From Hymenobacter cellulosivorans (GTDB lineage Bacteria; Bacteroidota; Bacteroidia; Cytophagales; Hymenobacteraceae): a DNA stretch of 64,000 bases. Numbering within the stretch: the first letter of the stretch is position 1; every line of letters begins with the position of its first letter. The notes below the pieces were generated by a model. It saw nothing but the letters and a program-made list of their open reading frames with translations. It searched no databases and was not told where the DNA came from. The translations under genes were made by a program, and so were the position numbers. The stretch is from positions 2,112,501 through 2,176,500 of the forward strand of contig NZ_CP095049.1 in the NCBI RefSeq assembly GCF_022919135.1, written 5' to 3'. Below, one piece after another: positions 1 through 9,415 of this stretch.

Positions 1-2304
1 GCCAAATACCCCATGATGAATGGGCCGGAGTTTGTTGCGCTTCGCAAAGCAGCTGGCCTGTATAAGAACGCCTTGGATGAAGCCGACGACGTAGATACCG
101 ATTGGCAGGATTTGTTGTATAAAACCGGTATCCAATCCAACCATAACCTAGGCGTTTCCGGGGGCACTGAAAACGGGCGTTATAATTTCAATGCGGGTTA
201 TTATCAGGAAGAAGGGGTAATTCCTACACAGCAATACACCCGTTATTCCATGCGTGGAACGCTTGACCAGGGCGTTGGTAAATACATCCGGTTGGGTTTC
301 ACTACCAATAATACCTATAACCTATCCGAGGGTTCCAACGTGGGTATCTATGGCATCCTGAACTCCTCGCCAATCGCCAATCCTTACAATGCTGATGGTA
401 GCTTAAAAAGAACCATTAGAATGCCCTTGGATGAGCAATGGGTGTATACCCGGGACATAGTAGAAAGTTTGAGCGATAAATGGTTAAGTGAAACCAGATC
501 TATAGCCACCTACAACACCCTATTTGCGGAAGTTAAAATGCCCGGCGTAGAGGGCTTGAAGTATCGGGTCAACCTCGGGGCAAACTATCGGCAAAGCCAG
601 GGCGGCGCTTACACCGGACAGGGAATCAACGCGGTGAACCCCACGACCGTTTCTACGGCATCCGTTAGTAACCAGGCTACCAGAGACTGGACTATTGAAA
701 ATATTCTGTCTTACGACCGCACCTTTGCCGAGAAGCATAATATAAATGCGCTTGCCTTATATTCTGCCTCGGATAACGTTTTCAACCAGACCAGACTTGC
801 CGCCCGGGATATTCCTTCCGACGACTTCCAGTACTATAATCTGGGTTTTGCGGCCGGCGAAATCACCGTAAACCCCAACGAACAACCCTACCGGAAATTC
901 GGTCTGCTGTCCTACATGGGGCGCGTGATGTACTCCTACGACGACCGGTATCTGGTATCGGCCACGGTCCGGGCGGACGGCTCTTCCAGACTTTCCCCTG
1001 GCAATAAATGGAAAACCTACCCGGCCGTGTCGGTAGGCTGGAACGTGGCCAAAGAGTCGTTTATGCAGGGTATCTCTGCTATAAACATGCTGAAACTGCG
1101 GGCTGGTTACGGCATTACGTCAAACCAGGCGATTAACCCCTATGCTACCCTGGGCCTGTTGGCTACCCGGCCCTACAATTTCGGTCCAACCAATTACCAG
1201 ACGGGCCTGTTCGTAAGCCAGCTGCCAAACGCTGATTTAGGATGGGAATTCTCTAAAACCTGGAACTACGGGTTGGATTTTGCCCTCCTGAAAAACCGTC
1301 TTTCGGGCACCGTTGAGTACTACCTCACCAACACCGAGGATGTGCTACTGCCCTTGCCCTTGCCTGCCACTTCGGGCGTAGATAGCTATACGGCCAACAT
1401 TGGATCTACCCAAAACAAAGGGGTGGAGCTGTCCTTGAATGGGGTAATCATTGAGAACCTCAATGGTTGGACCTGGGATGTGGGTGTGAACATGTACGCC
1501 AACCGCAACAAGATTACCGCGCTAGCCGGTGAACAACAGCGGGACGAAGGAAACTGGTGGTTTGTTGGCCAGCCGATTAACGTAATCTATGATTACGAGA
1601 AAGTGGGACTGTGGCAGGAAGGAGACCCCTACCGGAACATTCTGGAGCCCGGCGGGAACGTGGGCATGATCAAGGTGAAGTACACCGGCGATTATAACTC
1701 AGATGGTACCCCTACCCGCGCCATTGGCCCGCAAGACCGTCAGGTCATAGATGTTACCCCGAAATTCCAAGGCGGTTTAAACACCCGTGTGGCCTATAAA
1801 GGATTTGATCTGAGTGTAGTAGGTGCTTTCCAGAACGGCGGCATCCTCAACAGCACGCTGTATGGCGCCTCGGGCTACCTGAACCTGATGAACGGTCGTC
1901 GAGGCAACGTGAAAGTGGATTACTGGACTCCGGAAAACACGGGTGCCAAATATCCTAAGCCCGGTGGCCTGGCCAGCGGCGACAACCCCAAGTATGGCAG
2001 CACGCTAGGGTATTTCGATGCCTCCTATCTGAAGGTCCGCACCATTTCGCTGGGCTATAACTTCGATAACAACGCCTGGCTGAAAAGCGCCGGCGTTAGC
2101 CGACTACGGGTGTACGCCACGGCTCAAAACCCATTTGTGTTCTTCTCGCCCTACAAGAAGGAATCGGGCATGGACCCTGAGACCAACTCGTACGCCGACC
2201 AGAACGTGGCCGTAACGACCGGCGTTCCAGCCCGTCTGTTGACCATAGGTACGAACTCGCCTGCAACCCGCACCTACCTGGTGGGCCTGAACTTTACCTT
2301 CTAA
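1..2304 (+). CDS. SusC/RagA-type TonB-dependent receptor, 5' partial
   Basis: Outer-membrane TonB-dependent transporter of the SusC family, expected to import oligosaccharides with the SusD lipoprotein encoded next. The frame is open from base 1, so the first in-frame ATG (base 13) is internal. The signal peptide, carboxypeptidase-regulatory-like domain and most of the plug lie outside the window. The visible 767 codons are mostly beta-barrel: many short aromatic strands, a LGVSGGTENGRYNF segment typical of the first barrel strands, and a last strand ending YLVGLNFTF with the terminal Phe usual for outer-membrane barrels. Only 11 bp separate it from the SusD gene, so the two are surely co-transcribed. 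Downstream acetylesterase and GH3 genes suggest a decorated hemicellulose ligand, which is inference. Confidence 0.95.
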   Translation, partial: AKYPMMNGPEFVALRKAAGLYKNALDEADDVDTDWQDLLYKTGIQSNHNLGVSGGTENGRYNFNAGYYQEEGVIPTQQYTRYSMRGTLDQGVGKYIRLGFTTNNTYNLSEGSNVGIYGILNSSPIANPYNADGSLKRTIRMPLDEQWVYTRDIVESLSDKWLSETRSIATYNTLFAEVKMPGVEGLKYRVNLGANYRQSQGGAYTGQGINAVNPTTVSTASVSNQATRDWTIENILSYDRTFAEKHNINALALYSASDNVFNQTRLAARDIPSDDFQYYNLGFAAGEITVNPNEQPYRKFGLLSYMGRVMYSYDDRYLVSATVRADGSSRLSPGNKWKTYPAVSVGWNVAKESFMQGISAINMLKLRAGYGITSNQAINPYATLGLLATRPYNFGPTNYQTGLFVSQLPNADLGWEFSKTWNYGLDFALLKNRLSGTVEYYLTNTEDVLLPLPLPATSGVDSYTANIGSTQNKGVELSLNGVIIENLNGWTWDVGVNMYANRNKITALAGEQQRDEGNWWFVGQPINVIYDYEKVGLWQEGDPYRNILEPGGNVGMIKVKYTGDYNSDGTPTRAIGPQDRQVIDVTPKFQGGLNTRVAYKGFDLSVVGAFQNGGILNSTLYGASGYLNLMNGRRGNVKVDYWTPENTGAKYPKPGGLASGDNPKYGSTLGYFDASYLKVRTISLGYNFDNNAWLKSAGVSRLRVYATAQNPFVFFSPYKKESGMDPETNSYADQNVAVTTGVPARLLTIGTNSPATRTYLVGLNFTF

Positions 2305-2315
2305 GAAAGAGCAAA

Positions 2316-4268
2316 ATGAAAAGCTTCAACATAAAATTCTTTATCGGGGCGGCCCTAATATCGATGGCTGCGCCGGGTTGCAACGACCTTTTGGACGAAG
2401 AGCCTAGGAGTGTTTACACGCCCGAATTCTTTCAGACTGAAAGAGGCGTGAACGGTGGGTTGACCTCCATGTACGCTCACCTGCGCTACATCTACGGGGA
2501 CGCTTACTACTACAACGCCACCCTTACAGGTACCGATGAGGTGACCTATGGCCGGGACGCCGACGAGAACTTTCTGGCCATGGACTTCTCCGGCCGGGCG
2601 GCGCTAAACGCTAATAACAGCCGGGCGGATAGATTATGGACGGCGGCCTTCCCAAACATCAACACGGCTAATGGTATCATCAAGAATGCCACCGCCGTAG
2701 GAACCATTTCGCCAGCCCTGGTTGCCGAAGCACGGTTTTTCCGCGCCTTCGATTACTTCATGCTGGTTCAAACCTTCGGTGGGGTGCCGTTGGATTTGGG
2801 TGCGGGAGAGCTGCAGTTCAACACCAATGCTTTTAGAGCCTCGGCCCGCAATACGGTACCTGAGGTGTATACGAAAGCAATTTTTCCTGATCTGCTGCAG
2901 GCAGTTGCTGACTTGCCGGCAACTCCGCGGGTGATAGGGGGCGCCACCAAAACGGTGGCCCGCCTGTACCTGGCCAAGGCCTACCTGACCTATGCTTGGT
3001 GGCTGGAAAACCCGAACAATATTCCCACCTACCCAGCGACTACCAGAACAGACCCTGCCGGTCGTAACGCCCAATATTACTATCAGCAGGCCTATGATGT
3101 AGCAATGGCGGGTATTGAGAGCCCCGGTCCATTCCGCTTGCAGCCCACGTACTACGATGTACATGTGGCCACGAATGACCGCAACGCTGAAATGCTGCTG
3201 TTTGCTGACCACACCGAGTCCAGCGAATTGTACAACGGCGGCAGCCTGACCTTCGGTAGCGGCGGGGCCCCGGATAACTTTGCCGGCTGGATGATGACCT
3301 GGAATTATACCAACATCAGAAGCGCCACCAATGCAGACGGGACTAATCCTGTATCGTCTGTTCAGCGGGAAGCAGTTCAGCAGTTGGGTCGCCCCTGGAA
3401 CCGAATGGCTCCTACCATTAACGCAGTGGAAACCACCTTTGCCGACAAGACAAACGATTCTCGGTACGATGGGACCTTTACCACCGTGTACCGTGGCAAC
3501 TGGCCGAAAGGCGGGGTCGCCAACGCAACCCTGTACAATGCCAACAATCTGCCCGTTACCCCAGGTGCCCCAATCCTGACCTTCCTGGATGCCGAACCTG
3601 CTACTGCTATAACGTATCCCACTGGAGGAGGTGCGAGCAACATAGGCGCCGGAACGCTGCCCGGCCGCGCAGATTATGTGATTTCACCGCGTGGTATAAG
3701 CCGAATTGTGTATCCGGGCTTGTGGAAGCTTGGGCCTTACCGGACCGATAATGGTACTGGCTTAGGCCAACCGAATGCGGCCAGTACGCGTCCGTTCAAC
3801 ATTGCCAAATTCTCGGAACTGTACTTTGTAGCCGCAGAAGCAGTTGTAAAAGGAGCAACTCCCAAGGGTGGTCAGGGTGCCAGAGAATTGATTAATGTTA
3901 TTCGGGCCCGGGCCGGTAAGTGGCGGTTCGACCAGAACGGCAACACGGCCAAGGTGCAGGATAATAGCGCTGCCATGGTAGCGGCCACCCCGACCACTAT
4001 CGACATCAACTACATCCTGGCCGAACGCTCACGTGAGTACTACGCCGAAGGGTACCGCTGGTATGATCTGGTACGTACCCAAAAATGGAATGAGTTGGCT
4101 TCTACCTACCGTATTGGCGGAACCAACTACGGAGACCATACGCCCCAAACCGTTACGCGTACCATTAAGCCAACTGACTACCTGCGTCCTATTCCGCAGG
4201 TTCAGCTTGACCGGATGGATGTGTCAGCAGCGGAAAAAGCGGCTTACCAAAATCCAGGCTACCTATAG
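2316..4268 (+). CDS. SusD/RagB-family glycan-binding lipoprotein
   Basis: Surface glycan-binding partner of the preceding SusC. The N-terminus is a lipoprotein signal: basic start, hydrophobic stretch, then APGC with the lipidated Cys at residue 22, followed by NDLLDEEPRS, the usual start of mature SusD proteins. At 650 residues it is somewhat longer than many family members. The C-terminal third carries the expected SusD features: a RARAGK segment, an AERSREYYAEGYRWYDLVRT helix and a YLRPIPQVQLD ending that precedes a final NPGY. It begins 11 bp after susC and is followed by a strong terminator, so the SusC/SusD pair can be a unit of its own. No Shine-Dalgarno sequence is evident, as is normal in this phylum. 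Confidence 0.95.
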   Translation: MKSFNIKFFIGAALISMAAPGCNDLLDEEPRSVYTPEFFQTERGVNGGLTSMYAHLRYIYGDAYYYNATLTGTDEVTYGRDADENFLAMDFSGRAALNANNSRADRLWTAAFPNINTANGIIKNATAVGTISPALVAEARFFRAFDYFMLVQTFGGVPLDLGAGELQFNTNAFRASARNTVPEVYTKAIFPDLLQAVADLPATPRVIGGATKTVARLYLAKAYLTYAWWLENPNNIPTYPATTRTDPAGRNAQYYYQQAYDVAMAGIESPGPFRLQPTYYDVHVATNDRNAEMLLFADHTESSELYNGGSLTFGSGGAPDNFAGWMMTWNYTNIRSATNADGTNPVSSVQREAVQQLGRPWNRMAPTINAVETTFADKTNDSRYDGTFTTVYRGNWPKGGVANATLYNANNLPVTPGAPILTFLDAEPATAITYPTGGGASNIGAGTLPGRADYVISPRGISRIVYPGLWKLGPYRTDNGTGLGQPNAASTRPFNIAKFSELYFVAAEAVVKGATPKGGQGARELINVIRARAGKWRFDQNGNTAKVQDNSAAMVAATPTTIDINYILAERSREYYAEGYRWYDLVRTQKWNELASTYRIGGTNYGDHTPQTVTRTIKPTDYLRPIPQVQLDRMDVSAAEKAAYQNPGYL

Positions 4269-4275
4269 TCTGATG

Positions 4276-4335
4276 AAAAAGGGGTAAAAAGAGTGGGTGC
4301 TCGTAGTTGAGCACCCACTCTTTTTACCCCTTTTT
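4276..4335 (+). terminator. Strong intrinsic terminator after the first SusC/SusD pair
   Basis: A perfect 27-bp stem (4276-4302 with 4309-4335) with a 6-base loop and a run of T at the 3' side. It lies just after the SusD stop codon. Its A-rich left edge would also let it work on the other strand. Confidence 0.93.
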
Positions 4336-4638
4336 TTGATGTACGGTCTGCACTAAAAAGTAAAAGCCGCATGGGTACGCGCTGCCTTTGCGGCTTCTGT
4401 AGCGTCGGTTGTGCTTGCCGATGGCACCAGCTACAACGGTTTCAAGGCGGCTATCGGTAGGTGGACTTACCACACTGTGCGGTCCATGCCGCCGCGAGAA
4501 ACTGGCCGCGCGGGTAGGAAGCTACCGCAGAGCCTTAGTGCCCTTCATAGGTGCGCCGTGATTTCACGCTGAAACTACGGCGTACCTATGAAGGGCACTG
4601 CACACCGGCCTACTCAAGGCAATGGCTTTAATAATCTC
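4336..4638 (+). promoter_or_regulatory. Leader of the acetylesterase gene with a long 23-bp hairpin
   Basis: This gap has no convincing gene. It holds a small hairpin (4364-4371 with 4389-4396) and a much longer one, 4537-4559 paired with 4577-4599, 23 bp with a single G.U pair and a 17-base loop. The right arm contains an in-frame ATG at 4588. Starting there would put the arm inside the coding sequence ahead of a clear signal peptide, so that start is unlikely. The long hairpin has no T run and is more likely a processing, attenuation or mobile-repeat structure than a simple terminator. No -7 box was recognised. Confidence 0.5.
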
Positions 4639-6573
4639 ATGATAAACAATATGTTAAAGGCTTCTCTGCTGTTGGCCATAGTCGCCGTGCAGCCAGCCGT
4701 TGCCCAGGTGCGCCTGCCCAAGCTCGTCAGCGACGGGATGGTGCTGCAGCGCGACGTGCCCGTGGGCGTGTGGGGCTGGGCCAAGCCCGGCGAGAAAGTA
4801 ACCGTGATGCTGGCCGGCAAAACAGCCACCACCACTACTGGTCCCGACGGCAAGTGGCGAACCAGCTTGGCTCAACTAAAAGCCGGCGGCCCCTACGAAA
4901 TGACCGTGGCCGGCACCAACCGCATTACGATTAAAGATGTGCTCATCGGCGACGTGTGGGTGTGCTCGGGGCAGTCGAACATGGAAACGCCCATGTCGCG
5001 GCTGCGCGACAAGTACCCCGAGGTCATTGCCCAGGCCAATAACCCCCAGATCCGGCAGTTCAACGTCGATTTGCGCTATGCCTTCAATGGGCCCAAAGCC
5101 GATGTGGCGGGCGGCAAGTGGGTGACGACGACGCCCCAAAATGTGCTGGCTTTTAGCGGCGTGGCGTACTTTTTTGCCAAGACGCTCTTCGACAAATACC
5201 ACGTGCCCATCGGCCTGATCCGGTCGGCCGTGGGTGGCTCACCGGCCGAGGCCTGGCTGAGCGCCGAGGCGCTGAAGGCTTTCCCGCATTATCAGCAAGC
5301 CGCCGAGAAAGTAAAGGACAGCACCTACGTGGCCCGCACCATTGCGCAGGGCCAAGCCGCCTCCCGCGCCTGGTACACCGCGCTGCGGCAGGCCGACCAA
5401 GGAGTAGCCAAGGGCTCGACGCCTTGGTATGCCCCGGCATACAACGCCGCCGATTGGAAAACCATGAAAATCCCCGGCTACTGGGCCGACCAGGGCCTGG
5501 GGCCCGTGAATGGCGTGGTGTGGTTTCGCAAAGAAGTGGAAGTGCCGGCCAGCATGGTGGGCAAGCCGGCCCGGCTGGAGCTGGGCACCATCGTCGACAG
5601 CGACTCGGTGTACCTCAACGGGCAATTTGCTGGCACTACGGGCTACCAATACCCGCCCCGCAAATACGACCTGCCCGCGACGCTGCTCAAGCCCGGCCGC
5701 AACGTGCTGGTGATACGCGTCATCAACAACGGCGGGCGCGGCGGCTTCACGCTCGACAAGCAGTACCGGCTCACGGCGGGCGGCGAAACCCTGGATTTGC
5801 GCGGCGACTGGCAATACAAGCTAGGGGCCGCCACGCCGCCTACTCCCGGCTCTGTTTCTTTTCAAAACCAACCCGGGGGCTTGTATAACGGCATGATAGC
5901 GCCGTTGCTGCCCTACGCCATCAAGGGTGTGCTGTGGTACCAGGGCGAATCCAATACTGTGAAGCCCGAGGAATACCAACCCCTGCTCACGGCCCTGATT
6001 TCCGATTGGCGTAAGCACTGGCAGCAGCCCGCCTTGCCGTTCTTGTACGTTCAGCTGGCCAACTTCATGGCAACTAAAGACCAACCCGCGGAAAGCAACT
6101 GGGCCGGCGTGCGCGAAGGCCAGCGCCGCACCCTGACCGTGCCCAACACCGGCATGGCCGTGGCCCTGGACCTGGGCGAGTGGAACGACATTCACCCGCT
6201 CAATAAGGAAGACGTGGGCAAGCGCTTGGCGTTGGCTGCCCAAAAAGTAGCCTACGGCGACAAAAAAGTAGTAGCCTCAGGTCCGCTGTACCAAAGCATG
6301 CAGGTAGCTGGCAACAAGGCTACACTCAGCTTTACCAGTACCGGGAGCGGTCTGATGGCCAAAGACGGCAAGCCCCTGCGCTACTTCGCTATTGCCGGGC
6401 CCGACAAAAAATTTGTGTGGGCTCAGGCCCGGATTGAAGGCAACAAAGTAGTGGTCTGGAACGACCAGGTGCCCAACCCTGTGGCCGTGCGCTACGCCTG
6501 GGCCGACAACCCGGAAGGCGCCAACCTCAGCAACAAAGAGGGGCTGCCCGCCTCGTCTTTTCAGGCGGAGTAA
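4639..6573 (+). CDS. Sialate-O-acetylesterase-like (SASA) carbohydrate esterase with inserted sugar-binding domain
   Basis: SGNH-type carbohydrate acetylesterase, probably removing acetyl groups from hemicellulose or other glycans. The start at 4639 (or ATG 4651) is chosen because the signal peptide MLKASLLLAIVAVQPAVAQ begins there; 4588 lies in a hairpin. The catalytic Ser is in CSGQSNME (about residue 113), and the matching Asp/His pair is in WNDIHPLN (about 517 and 519). Between them, roughly residues 265-400, sits a beta-sandwich resembling a GH2 sugar-binding domain (DSVYLNGQFAG), an arrangement known in this esterase family. A second family block, KGVLWYQGESN, follows. The GH3 gene starts 50 bp downstream, so both likely form one unit. 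Family level is sure; the substrate is not shown. Confidence 0.9.
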   Translation: MINNMLKASLLLAIVAVQPAVAQVRLPKLVSDGMVLQRDVPVGVWGWAKPGEKVTVMLAGKTATTTTGPDGKWRTSLAQLKAGGPYEMTVAGTNRITIKDVLIGDVWVCSGQSNMETPMSRLRDKYPEVIAQANNPQIRQFNVDLRYAFNGPKADVAGGKWVTTTPQNVLAFSGVAYFFAKTLFDKYHVPIGLIRSAVGGSPAEAWLSAEALKAFPHYQQAAEKVKDSTYVARTIAQGQAASRAWYTALRQADQGVAKGSTPWYAPAYNAADWKTMKIPGYWADQGLGPVNGVVWFRKEVEVPASMVGKPARLELGTIVDSDSVYLNGQFAGTTGYQYPPRKYDLPATLLKPGRNVLVIRVINNGGRGGFTLDKQYRLTAGGETLDLRGDWQYKLGAATPPTPGSVSFQNQPGGLYNGMIAPLLPYAIKGVLWYQGESNTVKPEEYQPLLTALISDWRKHWQQPALPFLYVQLANFMATKDQPAESNWAGVREGQRRTLTVPNTGMAVALDLGEWNDIHPLNKEDVGKRLALAAQKVAYGDKKVVASGPLYQSMQVAGNKATLSFTSTGSGLMAKDGKPLRYFAIAGPDKKFVWAQARIEGNKVVVWNDQVPNPVAVRYAWADNPEGANLSNKEGLPASSFQAE

Positions 6574-6623
6574 AGCAAGAGCAGCCCTCACGTCCAATCC
6601 GTACCACCCAACTCCCTCCACGG

Positions 6624-9335
6624 ATGAAAACCCCTTTCCTTTTTCTAGGGCTGGCCCTGCTGATGGGCTGCGCCTCCAGTCAGCGCCAGCCAAGCAGCAC
6701 GGCTGCGGCTCCTGCTGCCGACGCCCCACCCACCACGGCCACCGCTAATCCGGCCGAACTGCCCTTCCGCAACTCTGAGCTGCCCATCGACCAGCGCGTG
6801 GATGACCTCGTAAGCCGATTGACCTTGCCCGAAAAGGTGTCGCAGATGCTGAATGCTTCGCCGGCCATCGACCGGCTGGGCATTCCGGCCTACAACTGGT
6901 GGAACGAAGCCCTGCACGGCGTGGCCCGCACCAGCATGAAAACGACGGTATTTCCGCAGGCCATTGCTCTGGCCGCCACCTTCGACCAGGATGCCATGCT
7001 GCGCATGGCTACCATTACCTCCGACGAGGCCCGGGCCGTGCATCACGAGTACGCCCGCCGCGGGGAGCGGGGCATTTACCAGGGCCTCACGTTCTGGACG
7101 CCCAACATCAACATCTTCCGGGACCCGCGGTGGGGGAGGGGACAGGAAACCTATGGGGAAGATCCGTACCTGACCGGGCAGATGGGCCAGGCGCTGGTCA
7201 AAGGCTTTCAGGGCGACGACCCGAAGTACCTCAAGATTACGGCCTGCGCCAAGCACTTTGCCGTGCACAGCGGCCCCGAGCCCTCCCGCCACGAGTTCAA
7301 CGCTCAGATCAGTAACTACGACTTGTGGGATACCTACCTGCCGGCCTTCCGAGACCTGATTGTGGACGCCAAGGTGGCGGGCGTAATGTGTGCCTACAAT
7401 GCCTACGCCGGCCAGCCCTGCTGCGGCAGTGATAAGCTCATGAACGAAATTCTCTACGACAAGTGGAAATTCCAGGGCTACGTCACCTCCGACTGCGACG
7501 GGCTCAACGACTTCTGGCAGCACCACAAAACCGACCCCGACGCGGCTACGGCCGCCGCCAACGCCGTGCTCCACGGCACCGACATCGAGTGCGCCACCGG
7601 CAAGCTGTTTACCTACAACTCCCTGCTCGAATCGGTGCAGAAGGGCCTGATAACCGAGAAGCAGCTCGACGTCTCGGTAAAGCGGCTCTACAAAATCCGC
7701 TTCCAGCTGGGCATGTTCGACCCGGTGGAGCAAGTGAAGTACGCCCAGATTCCGATGAGCGTGGTGGAAAGCGCCCCGCACCAGGCCCATGCCCTGAAGA
7801 TGGCCCGCGAATCGGTGGTACTGCTCAAAAACGAGCGGAACACCCTGCCGCTGCGCAAGAACCTGAAGAAGCTGGTGGTGCTGGGTCCCAACGCCGACAA
7901 TGACGCGGTGCAGCTGGGCAACTACAACGGCTTCCCGACCAACAACGTGACCCCACTGGAAGGCATCCGGGCCAAGGTGGGTCCCGGCACCCAGGTCACG
8001 TACATCCAGGGCGTCGACTACGCCAGCAACATCGTCTACCAAGCCTTCGACATCAATAAAAGCCTGGCTTACAATGGGCAGCCGGGCTTTAAGGCCGAGT
8101 ACTATAAAGGCACCAACCTGGAAGGTCAGCCCGTAGCTACTCAGCAGGAAGCTGGCCTCGACCGGTACCTGGCCAACGTGAAGCAGGAAATCGTGCCGGG
8201 CCTACCGTCGGAGAATATTTCGGCCCGCTACCAAACCACTTTTACTCCGACGAAAACCGAAGAGCTGGCCCTGCAAATCACCGGCGACGACGGCTACCGG
8301 CTGTTTGTGAACAATAAGCTGGTGCTCGACAACTGGAAAAGCCGCGGCGTCTCGACCACCCAGCACGTCATGCGGGTAACTGCCGGCCAAAAGCTCGACC
8401 TGCGCCTGGAATACCTCCAAACCGACCGCCGCACTATTCTCAAGTTTACCGGTGCCCACGTCGTGCCCATGAACGCCCAGAACATCCGGGCCCAGGTGAA
8501 GGATGCCGACGCCGTGGTGTTTGTAGGTGGCATTTCGCCCCGCCTCGAAGGCGAGGAAATGAAGGTGAACGTGGAAGGCTTCAGCGGCGGCGACCGAACC
8601 AGCATTGCCCTGCCCAAGGTGCAGACCGAGTTGTTGAAGGTGCTGCACGCCACGGGCAAGCCGGTCGTGTTTGTGATGATGACCGGCAGCGCTATCGGCT
8701 GCCCCTGGGAAGCTCAGAACGTGCCGGCCATCATCAACAGCTGGTACGGTGGGCAAGCCACTGGCACGGCTCTGGCCGACGTGCTTTTCGGTGACTACAA
8801 CCCCGCCGGCCGTCTGCCAGTCACGTTCTACAAGTCGGAAAGCCAGTTGCCGCCCTTCGACAACTACGACATGGCTGGCCGCACCTACCGCTACTTCCAG
8901 GGCACGCCGCTATTTCCCTTCGGCCACGGCCTGAGCTTCACCACGTTCCAGTACAGCAACCTGAAAGTGCCTGCCGCCACCGCCACCGGTCAGCCCGTAA
9001 CCGTCAGCGTAGAGGTGCAGAACACCGGCAAGCGGGCCGGCGACGAAGTGGTGCAGCTCTATGTGCGCCACCCCGACGCCAAAGGCCGGGTAGCCCTGCA
9101 CGCCCTGGAAGGCTTTCACCGGGTGCCGCTGCAGGCCGGGGAAAAGCAAACCGTGCAGTTCACCCTCACGCCCCGCCAACTCTCTGTGCTCAATACCCAA
9201 GGCCAGCGCGCCCAGCAGCCGGGCAAGGTGCAGTTATTTGCCGGCGGGGGCCAGCCCTTAAGTCAAGCCGTAGCCAAGAAAAGCGTCGTGCAGGCCAACC
9301 TGACGCTAACCGGCAGCCCTGTGGCTATTGACTAA
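6624..9335 (+). CDS. GH3 beta-xylosidase/beta-glucosidase with PA14 insert, lipoprotein
   Basis: Glycoside hydrolase family 3 exo-enzyme releasing monosaccharides from beta-linked oligosaccharides. It has a lipoprotein signal with LMGC (Cys16), so it is probably anchored in the outer membrane or periplasm. The order is: N-terminal TIM-like domain (about 50-370) with the nucleophile Asp in YVTSDCDGLND (Asp290), alpha/beta sandwich (from about 390), a PA14 domain inserted near 480-615 (GDDGYRLFVNNKLVLDNW), the rest of the sandwich, and a C-terminal fibronectin-III-like domain. EALHGVAR near the start and the SDCDG form of the nucleophile motif resemble bacterial beta-xylosidases of this family, so xylosidase is preferred, but beta-glucosidase is not excluded. 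Last gene of the first polysaccharide locus. Confidence 0.93.
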   Translation: MKTPFLFLGLALLMGCASSQRQPSSTAAAPAADAPPTTATANPAELPFRNSELPIDQRVDDLVSRLTLPEKVSQMLNASPAIDRLGIPAYNWWNEALHGVARTSMKTTVFPQAIALAATFDQDAMLRMATITSDEARAVHHEYARRGERGIYQGLTFWTPNINIFRDPRWGRGQETYGEDPYLTGQMGQALVKGFQGDDPKYLKITACAKHFAVHSGPEPSRHEFNAQISNYDLWDTYLPAFRDLIVDAKVAGVMCAYNAYAGQPCCGSDKLMNEILYDKWKFQGYVTSDCDGLNDFWQHHKTDPDAATAAANAVLHGTDIECATGKLFTYNSLLESVQKGLITEKQLDVSVKRLYKIRFQLGMFDPVEQVKYAQIPMSVVESAPHQAHALKMARESVVLLKNERNTLPLRKNLKKLVVLGPNADNDAVQLGNYNGFPTNNVTPLEGIRAKVGPGTQVTYIQGVDYASNIVYQAFDINKSLAYNGQPGFKAEYYKGTNLEGQPVATQQEAGLDRYLANVKQEIVPGLPSENISARYQTTFTPTKTEELALQITGDDGYRLFVNNKLVLDNWKSRGVSTTQHVMRVTAGQKLDLRLEYLQTDRRTILKFTGAHVVPMNAQNIRAQVKDADAVVFVGGISPRLEGEEMKVNVEGFSGGDRTSIALPKVQTELLKVLHATGKPVVFVMMTGSAIGCPWEAQNVPAIINSWYGGQATGTALADVLFGDYNPAGRLPVTFYKSESQLPPFDNYDMAGRTYRYFQGTPLFPFGHGLSFTTFQYSNLKVPAATATGQPVTVSVEVQNTGKRAGDEVVQLYVRHPDAKGRVALHALEGFHRVPLQAGEKQTVQFTLTPRQLSVLNTQGQRAQQPGKVQLFAGGGQPLSQAVAKKSVVQANLTLTGSPVAID

Positions 9336-9349
9336 ACCCATACCAGCTA

Positions 9350-9399
9350 GCCAAACACAAAGAAGCCGGTTCAAACGAACCGGCTTCTTTGTGTTTGGC
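9350..9399. terminator. Bidirectional terminator between GH3 and SDR genes
   Basis: A perfect 23-bp stem (9350-9372 with 9377-9399) with a 4-base AAAC loop lies between the converging gene ends. The arms contain A- and T-rich parts, so it can serve both strands. Confidence 0.88.
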
Positions 9400-9415
9400 C
9401 AAGTAAGGTGCAAGG

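Noticed and set aside
4430..4445. CAACGGTTTC as a copy of the xyl palindrome
   Set aside because: Only a short one-sided match without the second core.
4588..4638. Start of the acetylesterase at 4588
   Set aside because: This ATG lies in the right arm of a long hairpin and precedes a clear signal peptide at 4639/4651.
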